Shown here: positions 7,482 through 17,071 of the stretch, one piece after another
Layout of the letters: each line of letters begins with the position of its first letter
How positions within the stretch are numbered: the first letter of the stretch is position 1
Assembly (NCBI GenBank): GCA_004376375.1
Contig: SOJX01000065.1
Span: 42,833 to 106,832 of the forward strand
Source: Planctomycetota bacterium
GTDB taxonomy: Bacteria; Planctomycetota; E44-bin39
Reading direction: 5' to 3'
DNA length: 64,000 nucleotides
Notes under the pieces: model-generated
What the model was told of the DNA's origin: nothing
The model's input: the letters and a program-made list of their open reading frames with translations, nothing else
Databases searched by the model: none
Translations under genes and position numbers: made by a program

Positions 7482-9353
7482 TTATTTCTTGATTTCCAGT
7501 ATCCGAAGGCCGGCAATCCCGTCACCCACGTAGGCGCGGGAGCCGGTTACGTAGATTCCCTCCGCATAGCCCGGGGTGTCGTACGAGCCCGCAAGGACGG
7601 GCTTCCGCGGGTTGGAAACGTCGACTATCAGGATGCCCTTTTTCCAGTTCGCCACGTAAGCGCGGGATTCACGGACGAAAATGCCGGTCGCCTTGTCCGG
7701 CGTGTCGAACGAACCGGCAGTCTTTGGATTTGCGGGGTCCGATATATCGATTATCTGCAGCCCGCCGAATTCGTCGGCCACGTATGCGCAGGAACCGCTG
7801 ACATAGACCGACCAGGCCGAATTCGCCGTCTCGCACGAGCCGGTGAGGGTGGGGTTCGATGCATTCGAAATATCTATGACCTGGAGCCCGCACTGCTTGT
7901 CCGCGAGATATGCGTACGAATCTCTTACGTGCGCGACATACGCATAACCCGGTGAATCAAACGTGCCGACAATTTTCGGCTTCGAGTCGACGGAGACGTC
8001 GATTACATGAAGCCCGGCCGAGCCGTCGGAGACGTATGCGTGCGTACCGACCGCGTGAACGGCGTAGGCCGTGCCGGGCGTGTCGCATGAACCGATGACC
8101 GTGGAATTGGACGGCACTGAAACGTCTATCACCTTGAGCCCGATTTCGTCCGCCGCGTATGCGCGGTTGCCGATTACCCATATTCCGCAGACCCGGCCCG
8201 GCGTCCTGCATGTTCGGACAAGCGCAGGTTTTGAAGTATCGGAAATATCGATAATCTGGAGCCCGCCCTCGAAATTCGCCAGGTATGCATGGGAGCCCGC
8301 GACGAAAACCTTGAGCGCTGCCCCCGAAGTCTCCCACGCGCCCGCCGGTTTGGGGTTCGAGGAATTCGAGATATCGATTACCCGGAGCCCGCCGCGCCAG
8401 TCGGCGACGTATGCAAGCGAGTTGTTTATACATACGTCATAAGCAACGCCCGGCGTGTCGCAGGAACCGGTGACCACCGCTTCCGATACGTTCGAAACGT
8501 CGACTGTTACAAGCCCGGCGTTCCACGAGGCAACGTATGCATGGGAGCCGCTTACGGTAATGCCGCGGGCGAAACCCGGGGTCCAGCACGTGCCGGCGGG
8601 TTTCAGGGCCGACGAATTCGAAATATCGACTATCCGGAGGCTGTTGCCGTCCGCGATATAAGCGAAAGAATCTTTCACGAAAACGTCGTAAGCATCGTTT
8701 GGCGTATCGCACGATCCGGTGAGGGTGGGATTCGAGGAATTCGAAACGTCGATTACCTGTAGCCCGGCCGTCCCGTCGGCGAGGTACGCGTATGAGCCTG
8801 CGACGTAAACCGCCCCCGCGAAACCGGGCGTGTCGCACGAGCCGGCAAGCGTCGGGTTCGACGAATTTGAAATATCGATTACCCTGAGCCCGTCTGTTCC
8901 GTCCGCGATATAGGCGAACGTACCTTTCTGAAAAACGCCCGTTGCCAAACCCGCGGTATCATACGAGCCGACGAGCAGGGGATTTTTCGCGTCCGAAATA
9001 TCTATTATCTGGAGGCCGTTTTCATTGTCCGCTACGTATGCAAAGGAACCGGCGAGCGCAAGGTCCGTGGCGATGCCGGGAGTAAAACAGGTCCCGACCG
9101 GGACGGGTTTTGCGGGATCGCTGATATCGAATATCGTCAGACCGCTTTCGGTTGCCACGTACGCGAGGGAACCGTCGACGCGGACTGCCCTGACGTAATT
9201 GCAGTTGTTGTAACTTCCAACCGGTGTCACGACAAGCGTGGACGCCTTGCCGCCGCCGTTTTCACTGCTCGGGCATCCGGTGGCAAACACCAGTATCATG
9301 ATTGACCAGACGGCCGCCGCCGCGGCATGTGATGCGGATGGTTGCGATTTCAT
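7482..9353 (-). CDS. LVIVD-repeat surface lipoprotein (14 repeats)
   Basis: The 623-residue product has a signal with lipobox-like ATGC (Cys27). The remainder is 14 successive repeats of about 42 residues, each with the pattern GSxDTPGxA-xxVxVxGxxAYVAD-GLxVIDIS. These LVIVD repeats are predicted to form beta-propeller blades, so 14 copies would build two seven-bladed propellers. Such proteins are extracytoplasmic, with binding rather than catalytic roles inferred. The last repeat is cut short at GLRILEIKK. A Fur-box-like site lies 32 bp upstream of the ATG, so iron regulation is possible. Confidence 0.85.
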   Translation of the reverse strand: MKSQPSASHAAAAAVWSIMILVFATGCPSSENGGGKASTLVVTPVGSYNNCNYVRAVRVDGSLAYVATESGLTIFDISDPAKPVPVGTCFTPGIATDLALAGSFAYVADNENGLQIIDISDAKNPLLVGSYDTAGLATGVFQKGTFAYIADGTDGLRVIDISNSSNPTLAGSCDTPGFAGAVYVAGSYAYLADGTAGLQVIDVSNSSNPTLTGSCDTPNDAYDVFVKDSFAYIADGNSLRIVDISNSSALKPAGTCWTPGFARGITVSGSHAYVASWNAGLVTVDVSNVSEAVVTGSCDTPGVAYDVCINNSLAYVADWRGGLRVIDISNSSNPKPAGAWETSGAALKVFVAGSHAYLANFEGGLQIIDISDTSKPALVRTCRTPGRVCGIWVIGNRAYAADEIGLKVIDVSVPSNSTVIGSCDTPGTAYAVHAVGTHAYVSDGSAGLHVIDVSVDSKPKIVGTFDSPGYAYVAHVRDSYAYLADKQCGLQVIDISNASNPTLTGSCETANSAWSVYVSGSCAYVADEFGGLQIIDISDPANPKTAGSFDTPDKATGIFVRESRAYVANWKKGILIVDVSNPRKPVLAGSYDTPGYAEGIYVTGSRAYVGDGIAGLRILEIKK

Positions 9354-9384
9354 CTGAACGACCTTTGCCCGCTTTTTGAAGAAA

Positions 9385-9403
9385 AATGATCGTTATCATT
9401 ATC
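9385..9403 (-). promoter_or_regulatory. Fur-box-like operator
   Basis: The minus strand reads GATAATGATAACGATCATT, which by my count matches the 19-bp Fur consensus at 15 positions. It is placed at the promoter region of the LVIVD lipoprotein gene. Confidence 0.4.
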
Positions 9404-9454
9404 GCCTGCGGATTTCGTAACCTCAACAAAAAAAGTCCTGACAGAGTTTTTTTT

Positions 9455-9508
9455 AATGAAGGATGAAGTGTGAAATTTCATAATTCAAAATTCATAATTC
9501 AGAATTTA
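9455..9508. repeat. Degenerate word array (GGATGAAGT / AATTCAAA type)
   Basis: A short run of ATGAAGGATGAAGTGTG is followed by AATTCAAAATTCATAATTC words. It lies between two convergently spaced minus-strand genes. Confidence 0.6.
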
Positions 9509-9533
9509 CCTCGGGTTCCGCACGCAGCGGAAG

Positions 9534-12305
9534 TTACTTGACTTGCAGCCCGTACTTTTTCACCATGTAATAAAACGTGGACTTCGGTAGTCCAAGCATC
9601 CGCGCCGCCTTTGCCTTGTTGCCATTTGTCTTTTCGAGTGCAGAGACAACCATTTTCACTTCCATTGCCCTAACTGCTGCCCGCGAATCGTCACCCGGAT
9701 TGATATCCGGAAACACAACAGCCTGTCCACGTGCAATATGTTCGGACAGTAGCGCCGGGTTCATCGTTCCGTCGCCAAGCGCGGCGACTTTCTCGATCTC
9801 GTTCTCCAGTTCGCGGACGTTACCCGGCCAGTCGTACGACTCGAGTTTTCGCAGGAACTCGCCTTTCATTGCCGGCGTCGTTTTCTCGGGGTCACCGCCC
9901 GCCTTTTTCCATAAATGCGAAACAAAGAGCGCAATGTCGTCGATCCTTTCCCGCAGCGGCGGCAGGTTGAGCGTCACCACATTAAGCCGATAATACAGGT
10001 CTTCCCTGAATACGCCCGTGTTCGCGAGTTCGAGCAGGTTCCGGTTCGAGGCCGCGATGATACGCACGTTGATTCTTATATTCTTTATGCCTCCGATCCT
10101 TCGAGTCTCATTTTCCTGTACGACCCTGAGCAGTTTCGCCTGCATGCCCGCGCTCATATCCGCGACCTCGTCAAGAAGCAGCGTTCCGCCCTCGGCGATT
10201 TCGAAAAGCCCCTCTTTCGAATCATACGCGCCGGTGAACGCTCCTTTCTCGTAGCCGAAGAGTTCGGCCTCCAGAAGGTTTTCCGGAATCGCGGCGCAGT
10301 TTATCGGAACGAAGGGCTTTCCGCTCCGCGTACCGCCGTAGTGGAGCGCCCGCGCGACGAGTTCCTTCCCCGTCCCGCTTTCGCCGTAGATCAGGACGGG
10401 CAGATCGGTCCTCGCGGCAAGTTCCGCCCGCTCGAGCACCTTCCTCATTTTCGCGTTTCTGCCGATAATGTTTTCAAACCGGTAGCGCTTCTCGAGTTCC
10501 TCTTTCTGCTGCTCAACGAGGTCCAGGGTCTTGCGAAGCTCGCCCTCCTGCAGCTTGACTTTTTTCTGCAGCCGCCGCCGCTGACGGCTTTCCTCCTCGA
10601 ACTGACGCAGTTTGTCGAGGATTATCACCGCCTGTTCCAGCAGCAAGTCGATGAGCTGCTTCAGCGCCGGCGGAATGGAGAGGTACGCGAACCGACTGTC
10701 CATGTATATCACGCCCGTCGCCTCTCCGTTGCCGGAAAGCGGGAGCGCGAGCACCGACTTTGCCGGCATTTGCCCGGCCGACACCAGTTCGAGAAGCAGC
10801 GCCTCGATCTCCTTTGGATTCGAGGCGAGGATTTCCGCTCTGCGGCTGGCCGCGCGGTGCGAAATCTCGACGATAGTCCCGTAGCCCGGCTCCTTCGCCA
10901 GCTCTTTGGCGAAATTTTTCGATCCTGCCTCTTTCAGGCTGCCGTTCTCAAAGTTCCAGATAATTCCGCGCTCCGCTCCGCTGATTTCGAGCGCGAACTC
11001 GAGCACCTTTCCGAGCGCATCCGGAAGTCTGCTCTCGAGGTTTATTGCCTTCGTGATGTCGAGCAGCCGCTTAAGGTTCGCGCTGCTGATTTCTATCTGC
11101 TCCGATGCCGAGTAGGCGAAGTCGCCCTTCAGGTTCCACAGGATGTTTTCCGCCTCGATGATGTGTTTCCGCGTGCTCTCCGAGGACGGTCGTTTCCTGA
11201 AAATCTCCAGGCTCTTCCAGATGTACTTGCCGCCGCGCGCGTCGTCCCGCTCGAGCAGCATCTTCCCGTATTTAAGGAATGCGTACTCGACGTTCTGAGG
11301 TTCCATTCCCGCGAACTGCGTTTCGAAAAGCTTCACGCTTTTGGATAGCATGAAAAGCGACTCCGGATCGCCCCTCATATGGAGGAGATCGCCGAGCATG
11401 ATGTATGCCGACGGTATAATTTCCTTCAGGTCCAGTTCTTCGGCGCGCGCGACGCAGTTCTTCGCAAGCTCGAGCGCTTCGTCCTCACGGTCCAGGCTGT
11501 TATAAACCGACGCCAGGTTTATCGTTGTCGCGCATTCCTGCATCGGGCTCCCGGCCGCACTAATGATGTCCAGCGCCTGCCTGCCGTATTTCAGCGCCGC
11601 TTCGTAATTCTCCATCTGAGAGAAATGGTTTGTAATGTTCGCAAGCGCGACTCCCTCCTGCTCGCGCTCGCCGCGCGCCCGCGCGAGTTCGAGCGCCTCG
11701 AACAGGCACTTCTCCGCTTCCGCACTCCGCCCGAGAAAGCTGAACGTGATGGCGAGCGAGTTCACTGCCCGCGCGCGGAAACCCTCGAGCTTCTGCTCAA
11801 CAACTGCATCGTAATGGGCCTGAAAGTATTCGAGAGCAAGGTAGTACCGGGTATGATCAAGAAACGCCCGCCCGAGCATGTGGAAAAGGTAAATCGAGAA
11901 CTCGCCTGTCTCGTCATCGAGAAGCCCGAGCGCGTGTTTGTAATAGCGCTCGGCCGTCGTCATGTCCAGCTCGCCGTAATAGGAATCGCCTATACAGTTG
12001 AGCGCGTATGCACGGATGGCAACCGGGAGATTCTCGTCTTCAGCGATCCCGGAAGCAATTTCGCGCGCGTGCTCGTTATTGAGAAGTTTGTTGTTTATCC
12101 GCGCCATGAGCAGGTGGAGCAATGCCCGCTTTTCATGGTCCTTCGTTTTCTGTAGCTGCTGAGTCGCAGCCTCGAGTAATTCTTTCTTCGCCTCCGTACC
12201 CGGCGGCTGTTCGAAAACGTCTCTAACGAACTCATACGCTCCCACCTCCGGCTCTGCCAGCCGTTCGCGTATCCGCTTCCTCAGTTTTTCAATTTCCTTT
12301 CCCAT
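9534..12305 (-). CDS. Sigma54-dependent transcriptional activator with TPR and GAF sensor
   Basis: This 923-residue enhancer-binding protein has TPR-like helical repeats (about 60-370), a GAF domain (about 385-555) and a coiled coil (about 560-605). The AAA+ sigma54-interaction domain (about 610-845) has Walker A GESGTGKE (near 641), the GAFTGA loop (near 687) that contacts sigma54, and Walker B LLLDEV. A Fis-type helix-turn-helix ends the protein (NKAKAARMLGLPKSTFYYM). It would hydrolyse ATP to open sigma54 promoters. The TPR and GAF parts, instead of a receiver domain, suggest control by a protein partner or small ligand rather than by phosphorylation. It is divergent from the CAP lipoprotein gene at 12652, a possible target. 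Confidence 0.9.
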   Translation of the reverse strand: MGKEIEKLRKRIRERLAEPEVGAYEFVRDVFEQPPGTEAKKELLEAATQQLQKTKDHEKRALLHLLMARINNKLLNNEHAREIASGIAEDENLPVAIRAYALNCIGDSYYGELDMTTAERYYKHALGLLDDETGEFSIYLFHMLGRAFLDHTRYYLALEYFQAHYDAVVEQKLEGFRARAVNSLAITFSFLGRSAEAEKCLFEALELARARGEREQEGVALANITNHFSQMENYEAALKYGRQALDIISAAGSPMQECATTINLASVYNSLDREDEALELAKNCVARAEELDLKEIIPSAYIMLGDLLHMRGDPESLFMLSKSVKLFETQFAGMEPQNVEYAFLKYGKMLLERDDARGGKYIWKSLEIFRKRPSSESTRKHIIEAENILWNLKGDFAYSASEQIEISSANLKRLLDITKAINLESRLPDALGKVLEFALEISGAERGIIWNFENGSLKEAGSKNFAKELAKEPGYGTIVEISHRAASRRAEILASNPKEIEALLLELVSAGQMPAKSVLALPLSGNGEATGVIYMDSRFAYLSIPPALKQLIDLLLEQAVIILDKLRQFEEESRQRRRLQKKVKLQEGELRKTLDLVEQQKEELEKRYRFENIIGRNAKMRKVLERAELAARTDLPVLIYGESGTGKELVARALHYGGTRSGKPFVPINCAAIPENLLEAELFGYEKGAFTGAYDSKEGLFEIAEGGTLLLDEVADMSAGMQAKLLRVVQENETRRIGGIKNIRINVRIIAASNRNLLELANTGVFREDLYYRLNVVTLNLPPLRERIDDIALFVSHLWKKAGGDPEKTTPAMKGEFLRKLESYDWPGNVRELENEIEKVAALGDGTMNPALLSEHIARGQAVVFPDINPGDDSRAAVRAMEVKMVVSALEKTNGNKAKAARMLGLPKSTFYYMVKKYGLQVK

Positions 12306-12651
12306 CCGTCCGCCCTTCCAATTAGGAACCGGTGTAATCCATTACAGATAAACTTACTTTCTACCTCGTAAAATTACCATAGCGGAATCAGGAAATCAAG
12401 CTGAAAAGGCAAATACTTGCCCCAAAGGACAAGAAGTTGCCCTTAATGGTCACTAAGGGCCTTTCTAGAATCTGCTGTAATCGCGTGTAATCCCTTGAGG
12501 TTATAAAGGATACGTCAGCGCCTCCGCTTTATGTGCGTGTGGCATAATAATTACTATATACATAAGTGTTCTTTCACACGTTCCGATGCAACTTTATCGG
12601 CAAAAAGAAAGCTGCCCGGTAAGAAACTGACAAAGCGCTATAGGAGGAGAC
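12306..12651. promoter_or_regulatory. Divergent intergenic region with candidate sigma54 sites and a hairpin
   Basis: No gene is seen here. A perfect 7-bp inverted repeat GCCCTTA/TAAGGGC lies at 12439-12460. A plus-strand -24/-12-like element at 12540-12555 (TGGCAT, then TTACT at the right spacing) precedes the CAP lipoprotein gene, and a minus-strand GGGGCAAGTATTTGC (about 12409-12424) precedes the activator gene. Both deviate from the sigma54 consensus, so they are tentative. Confidence 0.3.
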
Positions 12652-13266
12652 ATGAACTACAAGCTCGTTAGGTTTGCGCTTCTTGCATTATGTGCAGTAT
12701 GCATCGTCGCTGAGGGCTGCAGTAAAAGCGGAAGCAGCGGCAGTCGAACCGCCGCCTTGCCCACCGGGTCAGGACCGGGAGCCGGTACCGGCACTGGCTC
12801 CGGCACTGGCACTGGCTCTGGCACTGGTACTGGCACAAACCCGGGGAACGTGACTGCTGACGAACAGACGGTCTTCGAAATGATCAACGACGCGCGCGCG
12901 ACCGCGGGCGTCGGACCCCTTGAATGGTGCGACGGTCTCTATGCATGTGCCAAGGCGCACTCCAACGACATGTGCGTCCGCGGCTTCTTCTCCCACACCA
13001 ATCCCGAGGGTGAAGACCCGTCCGACCGCGGACGGCTCGGGCACGCCGGAAGCTACACATTTACCCCGATTGTCTCCTACCCGTACGTCCGCATAAACGA
13101 GAACATCGCCTACGGCTACAGCACACCCGCGGAGGTCATGAACGCGTGGATGAACTCGCCGGGCCACAGGGCCAACATCCTCAACAGCGGATCCACTCAC
13201 ATCGGCGTCGGCAACTGCGATCAGTGCGGCTCTCACTGGACGCTGAATTTCGGCAACAGGTGGTAA
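12652..13266 (+). CDS. CAP-domain lipoprotein with Gly-Thr linker
   Basis: The 204-residue product has a signal peptide with a lipobox-like VAEGC (Cys23) and a Ser/Gly/Thr linker built from GTGTGSG repeats (about 40-62). The CAP domain (about 70-204) carries AHSNDM, FFSH, NENIA and SPGHRANIL motifs, giving the two His and two Glu-type residues of the family. Four extra Cys (in WCDG, ACAKAH, NCDQCG) may form disulfides. The strong RBS AGGAGGAG precedes the ATG by 2-3 nt. The linker DNA (about 12775-12840) is a GGCACTGGC-type minisatellite, so linker length probably varies. Confidence 0.85.
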   Translation: MNYKLVRFALLALCAVCIVAEGCSKSGSSGSRTAALPTGSGPGAGTGTGSGTGTGSGTGTGTNPGNVTADEQTVFEMINDARATAGVGPLEWCDGLYACAKAHSNDMCVRGFFSHTNPEGEDPSDRGRLGHAGSYTFTPIVSYPYVRINENIAYGYSTPAEVMNAWMNSPGHRANILNSGSTHIGVGNCDQCGSHWTLNFGNRW

Positions 13267-13383
13267 CGTTGAATAAAATCAGATACTGAACGGGCGCGGC
13301 GGCAGTCGGAGCGGGAGTATTGCATTCGACGGCAGGCCGTGTTTCAAGCCCACATATATTGTACAGCCAAGATGGGAGACAAA

Positions 13384-13602
13384 ATGACGACTGCAACAGC
13401 AAAAACCAAGACTATTTTCTTAATAGATGATGATTATTATGCTGCAAAAATTGCCTACGAAGAATTAATCATTCCCACTCATAGCGACAATCGCGTGTAT
13501 GAATATGATGATGAATCAGATGAGGAAAAGAGAAGGGATACAGGGCAGGTTACTTATTGTCGCTTGCATCGCACTTGCACTCTAAGGCACTTTCCCCTGT
13601 AA
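13384..13602 (+). CDS. Short ORF resembling the start of a response regulator (possibly truncated)
   Basis: The 72-residue product starts at ATG 13384, with GGGAG 5 nt before. IFLIDDDYYAAKIAYEELI resembles the first strand, acidic pocket and first helix of a receiver domain, but the remainder becomes acidic and then unrelated (TYCRLHRTCTLRHFPL), with no phospho-acceptor Asp strand. It is probably a decayed gene. The flanking stretches 13267-13383 and 13603-13761 show nothing recognisable. Confidence 0.35.
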   Translation: MTTATAKTKTIFLIDDDYYAAKIAYEELIIPTHSDNRVYEYDDESDEEKRRDTGQVTYCRLHRTCTLRHFPL

Positions 13603-13761
13603 GCGAAAAGTATATAAAGTAGAACTCCCTGCAATCATTAGTATGGAAGAAAGGTAAGAACTAAAAACTGATTTCATCGACCGCAGCGGTTTTGTTGTTA
13701 CACAATTCAGGTAAAAACTAGCGGCTAAAGGAGTCTCTACGCTCCCGCCTTAAATACAGAG

Positions 13762-13834
13762 AGGCGGCACCCGGATTCGAACCGGGGATAACGGATTTGC
13801 AATCCGTCGCCTTAGACCACTTGGCTATGCCGCC
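13762..13834 (-). tRNA. tRNA-Cys (anticodon GCA)
   Basis: The minus strand gives a complete cloverleaf: acceptor GGCGGCA/TGCCGCC, a T-arm with GGTTCGAATCC, and an anticodon loop TTGCAAA with anticodon GCA on a GGATT/AATCC stem. The 3' CCA is not encoded. The discriminator base is U, as usual for tRNA-Cys. Confidence 0.95.
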
Positions 13835-13971
13835 GCACTTATAAGTATATCAGAACGGAAAAAACCGGTCAAGAATAATCCGTTTTGTGCTGAATGTGGG
13901 GCGCATTTGCATTTTATCGGATTCTCCTGTCACTGGATTCCCACATCACTCCAGACAGCGCCTGTTCATTT

Positions 13972-14002
13972 GTTATCAGTAATAATAATTATTACTAATA
14001 AC
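13972..14002. repeat. 31-bp AT-rich palindrome
   Basis: AGTAATAAT is followed by its exact complement ATTATTACT around one base, and the pairing extends outward as GTTAT/ATAAC after one mismatch. It lies between tRNA-Cys and the birA promoter. It could be an operator or cruciform; there is no T-run typical of a terminator. Confidence 0.7.
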
Positions 14003-14119
14003 AGCTGTCCTGGCAGATAGTGTCAACAAATTACTTTGCAAAGTTCAAAATGAATTACGGATTGCCGGCGCATGTGCCGATGTTCAGGGCTTCGCCCACC
14101 TGGCATTGCTACAATTAGC

Positions 14120-14149
14120 TTGACACTTCTTACCGCGGCTTTTTATAAT
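14120..14149 (+). promoter_or_regulatory. Promoter of the birA-methylmalonyl-CoA operon
   Basis: TTGACA, 18 nt, TATAAT: both hexamers are perfect. Transcription would begin near 14156, so the longer frame open from 14072 cannot be the true birA start. Confidence 0.85.
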
Positions 14150-14194
14150 CCATATTCAGTTTCTTCGGGAATATATTGGACGAAAAGGTGCGAC

Positions 14195-14956
14195 TTGGAA
14201 AAGCAGGCGACCGGTTATAGAATAATCAGTCTGGGCAGCGTCGATTCGACGAATGCCGAGGCCTTGCGGCAGGCGGCTAAAGGCGCTTCGGACCGGACCG
14301 TCGTTGTTGCCGAAACGCAGACCGCGGGGCGGGGAAGGCTTGACCGCAGGTGGCATTCGCCGTCGGGCACCGGCCTGTATTTTTCCATTCTGCTTCGTCT
14401 GCCGCACGGTGCGGCTGTCTCGCTGGTTCCGCTCGCCGCTGGAGTTGCCGTCGTGCGTGCAGTCAAGCGCGTCGCCGGCGTTGACGCCCGGATAAAGTGG
14501 CCCAACGATATCCATATCGCCGGCGGCTGGAACAAGGTCTGCGGGATTCTGACCGAAGCTGCCGATAACGGCCGGGTGGTTGTGGTGGGAATCGGTGTAA
14601 ACGTAAGCAAATGGCAGGAACCGATACCGGAAGACGTTGCGAAGCGGCGGGCCGTGACTCTGGAGGACGTGTCCGGACAACCGGTTGACCACGGAGTTTT
14701 GCTGAAGGCGATTCTATCTGATTTCGAAAACCTGCTTGAAGAACTACGCAGGGGGAAATCAGCCGATATTATAGAAGCCGTGCGCGATGTGCATGAGCCG
14801 TTCGGCAGCGAGGTCTGCGTTGTTGCCGCCGGCAGTGAGACGCGTGGTATTGCCAGCGGTATTGACGACGACGGGCGGTTTGTACTGGAGCTTCCGGACG
14901 GAACGCGAAGAGCTTTTGTCGCCGGTGACGTTGAATTGATAAGGCCTGTAAAATGA
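14195..14956 (+). CDS. birA: Biotin--[carboxylase] ligase
   Basis: The 253-residue protein-biotin ligase attaches biotin to the biotin-carboxyl-carrier domain of carboxylases via biotinyl-AMP. Visible motifs: STN near the N-terminus, the biotinyl-AMP loop [20 protein letters not shown], and KVCGILTEA followed by VVVGIGVNV, then a C-terminal SH3-like domain ([12 protein letters not shown]). The N-terminal DNA-binding domain of bifunctional BirA is absent, so it should be a pure enzyme. The start is TTG at 14195 (AAAAGG 6 nt before), downstream of the promoter. The gene overlaps the mutase gene by 4 nt (ATGA). This fits a role in supplying biotinylated carboxylase for the same pathway. Confidence 0.9.
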   Translation: MEKQATGYRIISLGSVDSTNAEALRQAAKGASDRTVVVAETQTAGRGRLDRRWHSPSGTGLYFSILLRLPHGAAVSLVPLAAGVAVVRAVKRVAGVDARIKWPNDIHIAGGWNKVCGILTEAADNGRVVVVGIGVNVSKWQEPIPEDVAKRRAVTLEDVSGQPVDHGVLLKAILSDFENLLEELRRGKSADIIEAVRDVHEPFGSEVCVVAAGSETRGIASGIDDDGRFVLELPDGTRRAFVAGDVELIRPVK

Positions 14957-16638
14957 CAAAGAAACTCGACCCGAAAATTGCGGAAGCGTTCAAGGCATGG
15001 GAAGATAAAATACTCGGCGCGATGATTAAGCGCGCCGAATCCAAGGGCAGGAAGGCTGAGACGCGGGAGTCGTTCGCGACCACAAGCGGAATCGAGCCCG
15101 ACCGCGTGGCGCTGCCGGACGCCGGTTTCGATTATGTTTCAAAGCTGGGTTTCCCGGGCACTTATCCGTTTACCCGCGGCGTGCAGCCGACGGGTTACCG
15201 CGGACGTTTCTGGACGATGCGCCAGTACGCCGGTTTCGGCACGGCGAAAGACACAAACGAGCGCTACCACGCGCTGCTGAACGCGGGGCAGACCGGCCTG
15301 TCCGTTGCATTCGACCTGCCGACCCAGCAGGGCTACGATTCGGACGACCCGATCTCGGCGGGCGAGGTCGGGAAGGTCGGTGTTTCGATTTCGTCTCTCG
15401 CGGATGTGGAAATACTTTTCGACGGGATCGAGCTTGCGAAAGTCTCGACCTCGATGACGATTAACGCGACCGCGGCCGTACTCCTTGCGATGTATGCAGC
15501 GCTCGCGAAAAAACAGGGCGCCGATATCTCGAAGCTCGCCGGCACGATTCAGAACGACGTCCTCAAGGAATACGTCGCCCGCCACACCGACCGGTTTCCG
15601 CTCGTTCCCGCGATGCGGCTTATTCGCGACACTTTCGAGTTCTGCGCAAAAGAGATGCCGAAGTGGAACATGATTTCCATTTCCGGCTACCACATCCGCG
15701 AGGCCGGCTCCACGGCAGCGCAGGAAGTTGCCTTCACGCTCGCTAACGGAATCGCTTACGTGCAAATGGCGATTGACGCGGGGATGGACGTTGACGCTTT
15801 CGCGGGACGGCTTTCGTTTTTCTTCGGCGCCCACAACCATCTTTTCGAGGAAGCCGCGAAGTTCCGCGCCGCACGGCGGCTCTGGGCGAGGATTATGAAA
15901 GAGCGCTTCAACGCGAAAAAACCGCGCTCCATGATGCTCCGTTTCCACACGCAGACGGCCGGATGCACCCTGACCGCGCAGCAGTATAATAATAACGTCG
16001 TCCGCGTCGCGATGCAGGCGCTTGCGGCCGCGCTCGGCGGAACCAACTCGCTCCACACAAACAGCCGCGACGAAGCGCTCGCACTTCCTACGGAACAGAG
16101 TGTCATGATCGCGCTCCGCACGCAGCAGCTTCTCGCGGAAGAGAACCGCGTCGGCGACTCGATCGATCCCCTCGGCGGTTCCTATTACGTCGAAGCGCTG
16201 ACGGACGAGATCGAGGAAAAAGCGGAAGAGCTTATTTCGAAAATCGACGACATGGGCGGCGCGGTCGAGGCCGTCAAGTCCGGCTGGATGGAAATGGAAA
16301 TCCGCAGAAGCGCATTCGAATACCAGCGCGCCATCGAGTCGAGCGATATCACGGTTATTGGTGTCAACAAATTCACTGTGGACGAGGATGTGCGGCCCGA
16401 TATTCTCCGCGTCGACCCGGCAATCCAGAAGTCACGCACCGAAGAATTGAAGAAGCTCAAAACGGAAAGAGATAACGCGGCCGTCGAGAAAGCGCTCGCA
16501 GAAGTAAAAGCGGCGGCGGAAGGGACCGACAACCTTATGCCGCCGATAATAAAGGCTGTGGAGGCCTACGCGACAATCGGCGAAATCTGCTCGACGCTGG
16601 CGGATATCTTCGGCGAATCCAGGAACGGGATAGCATGA
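14953..16638 (+). CDS. Methylmalonyl-CoA mutase, catalytic subunit
   Basis: The 561-residue product is the TIM-barrel catalytic part of an adenosylcobalamin-dependent acyl-CoA mutase. It shows [47 protein letters not shown] and [16 protein letters not shown] Tyr in RQYAGF fits methylmalonyl-CoA mutase rather than isobutyryl-CoA mutase, where Phe is usual. It interconverts succinyl-CoA and R-methylmalonyl-CoA. The cobalamin-binding domain is missing and is encoded separately by the next gene, as in two-gene mutases of archaea and various anaerobes. It is translationally coupled to birA. Confidence 0.93.
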   Translation: MTKKLDPKIAEAFKAWEDKILGAMIKRAESKGRKAETRESFATTSGIEPDRVALPDAGFDYVSKLGFPGTYPFTRGVQPTGYRGRFWTMRQYAGFGTAKDTNERYHALLNAGQTGLSVAFDLPTQQGYDSDDPISAGEVGKVGVSISSLADVEILFDGIELAKVSTSMTINATAAVLLAMYAALAKKQGADISKLAGTIQNDVLKEYVARHTDRFPLVPAMRLIRDTFEFCAKEMPKWNMISISGYHIREAGSTAAQEVAFTLANGIAYVQMAIDAGMDVDAFAGRLSFFFGAHNHLFEEAAKFRAARRLWARIMKERFNAKKPRSMMLRFHTQTAGCTLTAQQYNNNVVRVAMQALAAALGGTNSLHTNSRDEALALPTEQSVMIALRTQQLLAEENRVGDSIDPLGGSYYVEALTDEIEEKAEELISKIDDMGGAVEAVKSGWMEMEIRRSAFEYQRAIESSDITVIGVNKFTVDEDVRPDILRVDPAIQKSRTEELKKLKTERDNAAVEKALAEVKAAAEGTDNLMPPIIKAVEAYATIGEICSTLADIFGESRNGIA

Positions 16639-16662
16639 GCCAAGGAACCAAGGAACATTAAG

Positions 16663-17061
16663 ATGCCTGAGCGACCGATAAAAGTTCTTCTCGCCAAGCC
16701 GGGCCTTGATGGCCATTCGCGGGGGATATACGTTATCCTCGATGCGCTGCGTGACGCGGGGATGGAAGTCGTGTTCGCCGGCATCCGCCGCCGGCCCGAT
16801 GAGATTGCCGCGGCCGCCGTCGAGGAGGACGTGGACGTCGTCGGGCTTTCGTGCCTCTCCGGCGCGCACATTCCGCTTTTCCCCGAGACCGCGAAGCTGA
16901 TTCGGGAGCAGATGGGGGACGACGTGCTCCTTATCGGCGGCGGCATAATCCCGGACGAGGACCACGAGGAATTGACGAAAGCGGGTTTCGGAATTATCTA
17001 CGGCCCCGGCACCGACACGCGCGAGATCGTGGAGTTTATAAAAAACGAAGTAAAGTCGTAG
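16663..17061 (+). CDS. Methylmalonyl-CoA mutase, cobalamin-binding subunit
   Basis: The 132-residue B12-binding domain has the base-off/His-on signature DGHxRG (residues 16-21, His18 as lower cobalt ligand). Later LSCLSGAH and IGGGIIPDED carry the loops that hold the nucleotide tail. It pairs with the catalytic subunit encoded 24 nt upstream to form the working mutase. Length matches stand-alone small subunits. The MeaB/ArgK GTPase chaperone often found beside these genes is not in this window. Confidence 0.93.
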   Translation: MPERPIKVLLAKPGLDGHSRGIYVILDALRDAGMEVVFAGIRRRPDEIAAAAVEEDVDVVGLSCLSGAHIPLFPETAKLIREQMGDDVLLIGGGIIPDEDHEELTKAGFGIIYGPGTDTREIVEFIKNEVKS

Positions 17062-17071
17062 GAGTAAAGCC

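Noticed and set aside
9915..11348. Long open frame (477 codons) opposite the sigma54 activator gene
   Set aside because: It is the antisense shadow of a GC-rich coding region; the activator on the other strand has full domain structure, and the antisense product has no recognisable motif.
12775..12840. GT/GC minisatellite as a possible regulatory repeat
   Set aside because: It is in frame and encodes the Gly-Thr-Ser linker between lipobox and CAP domain.
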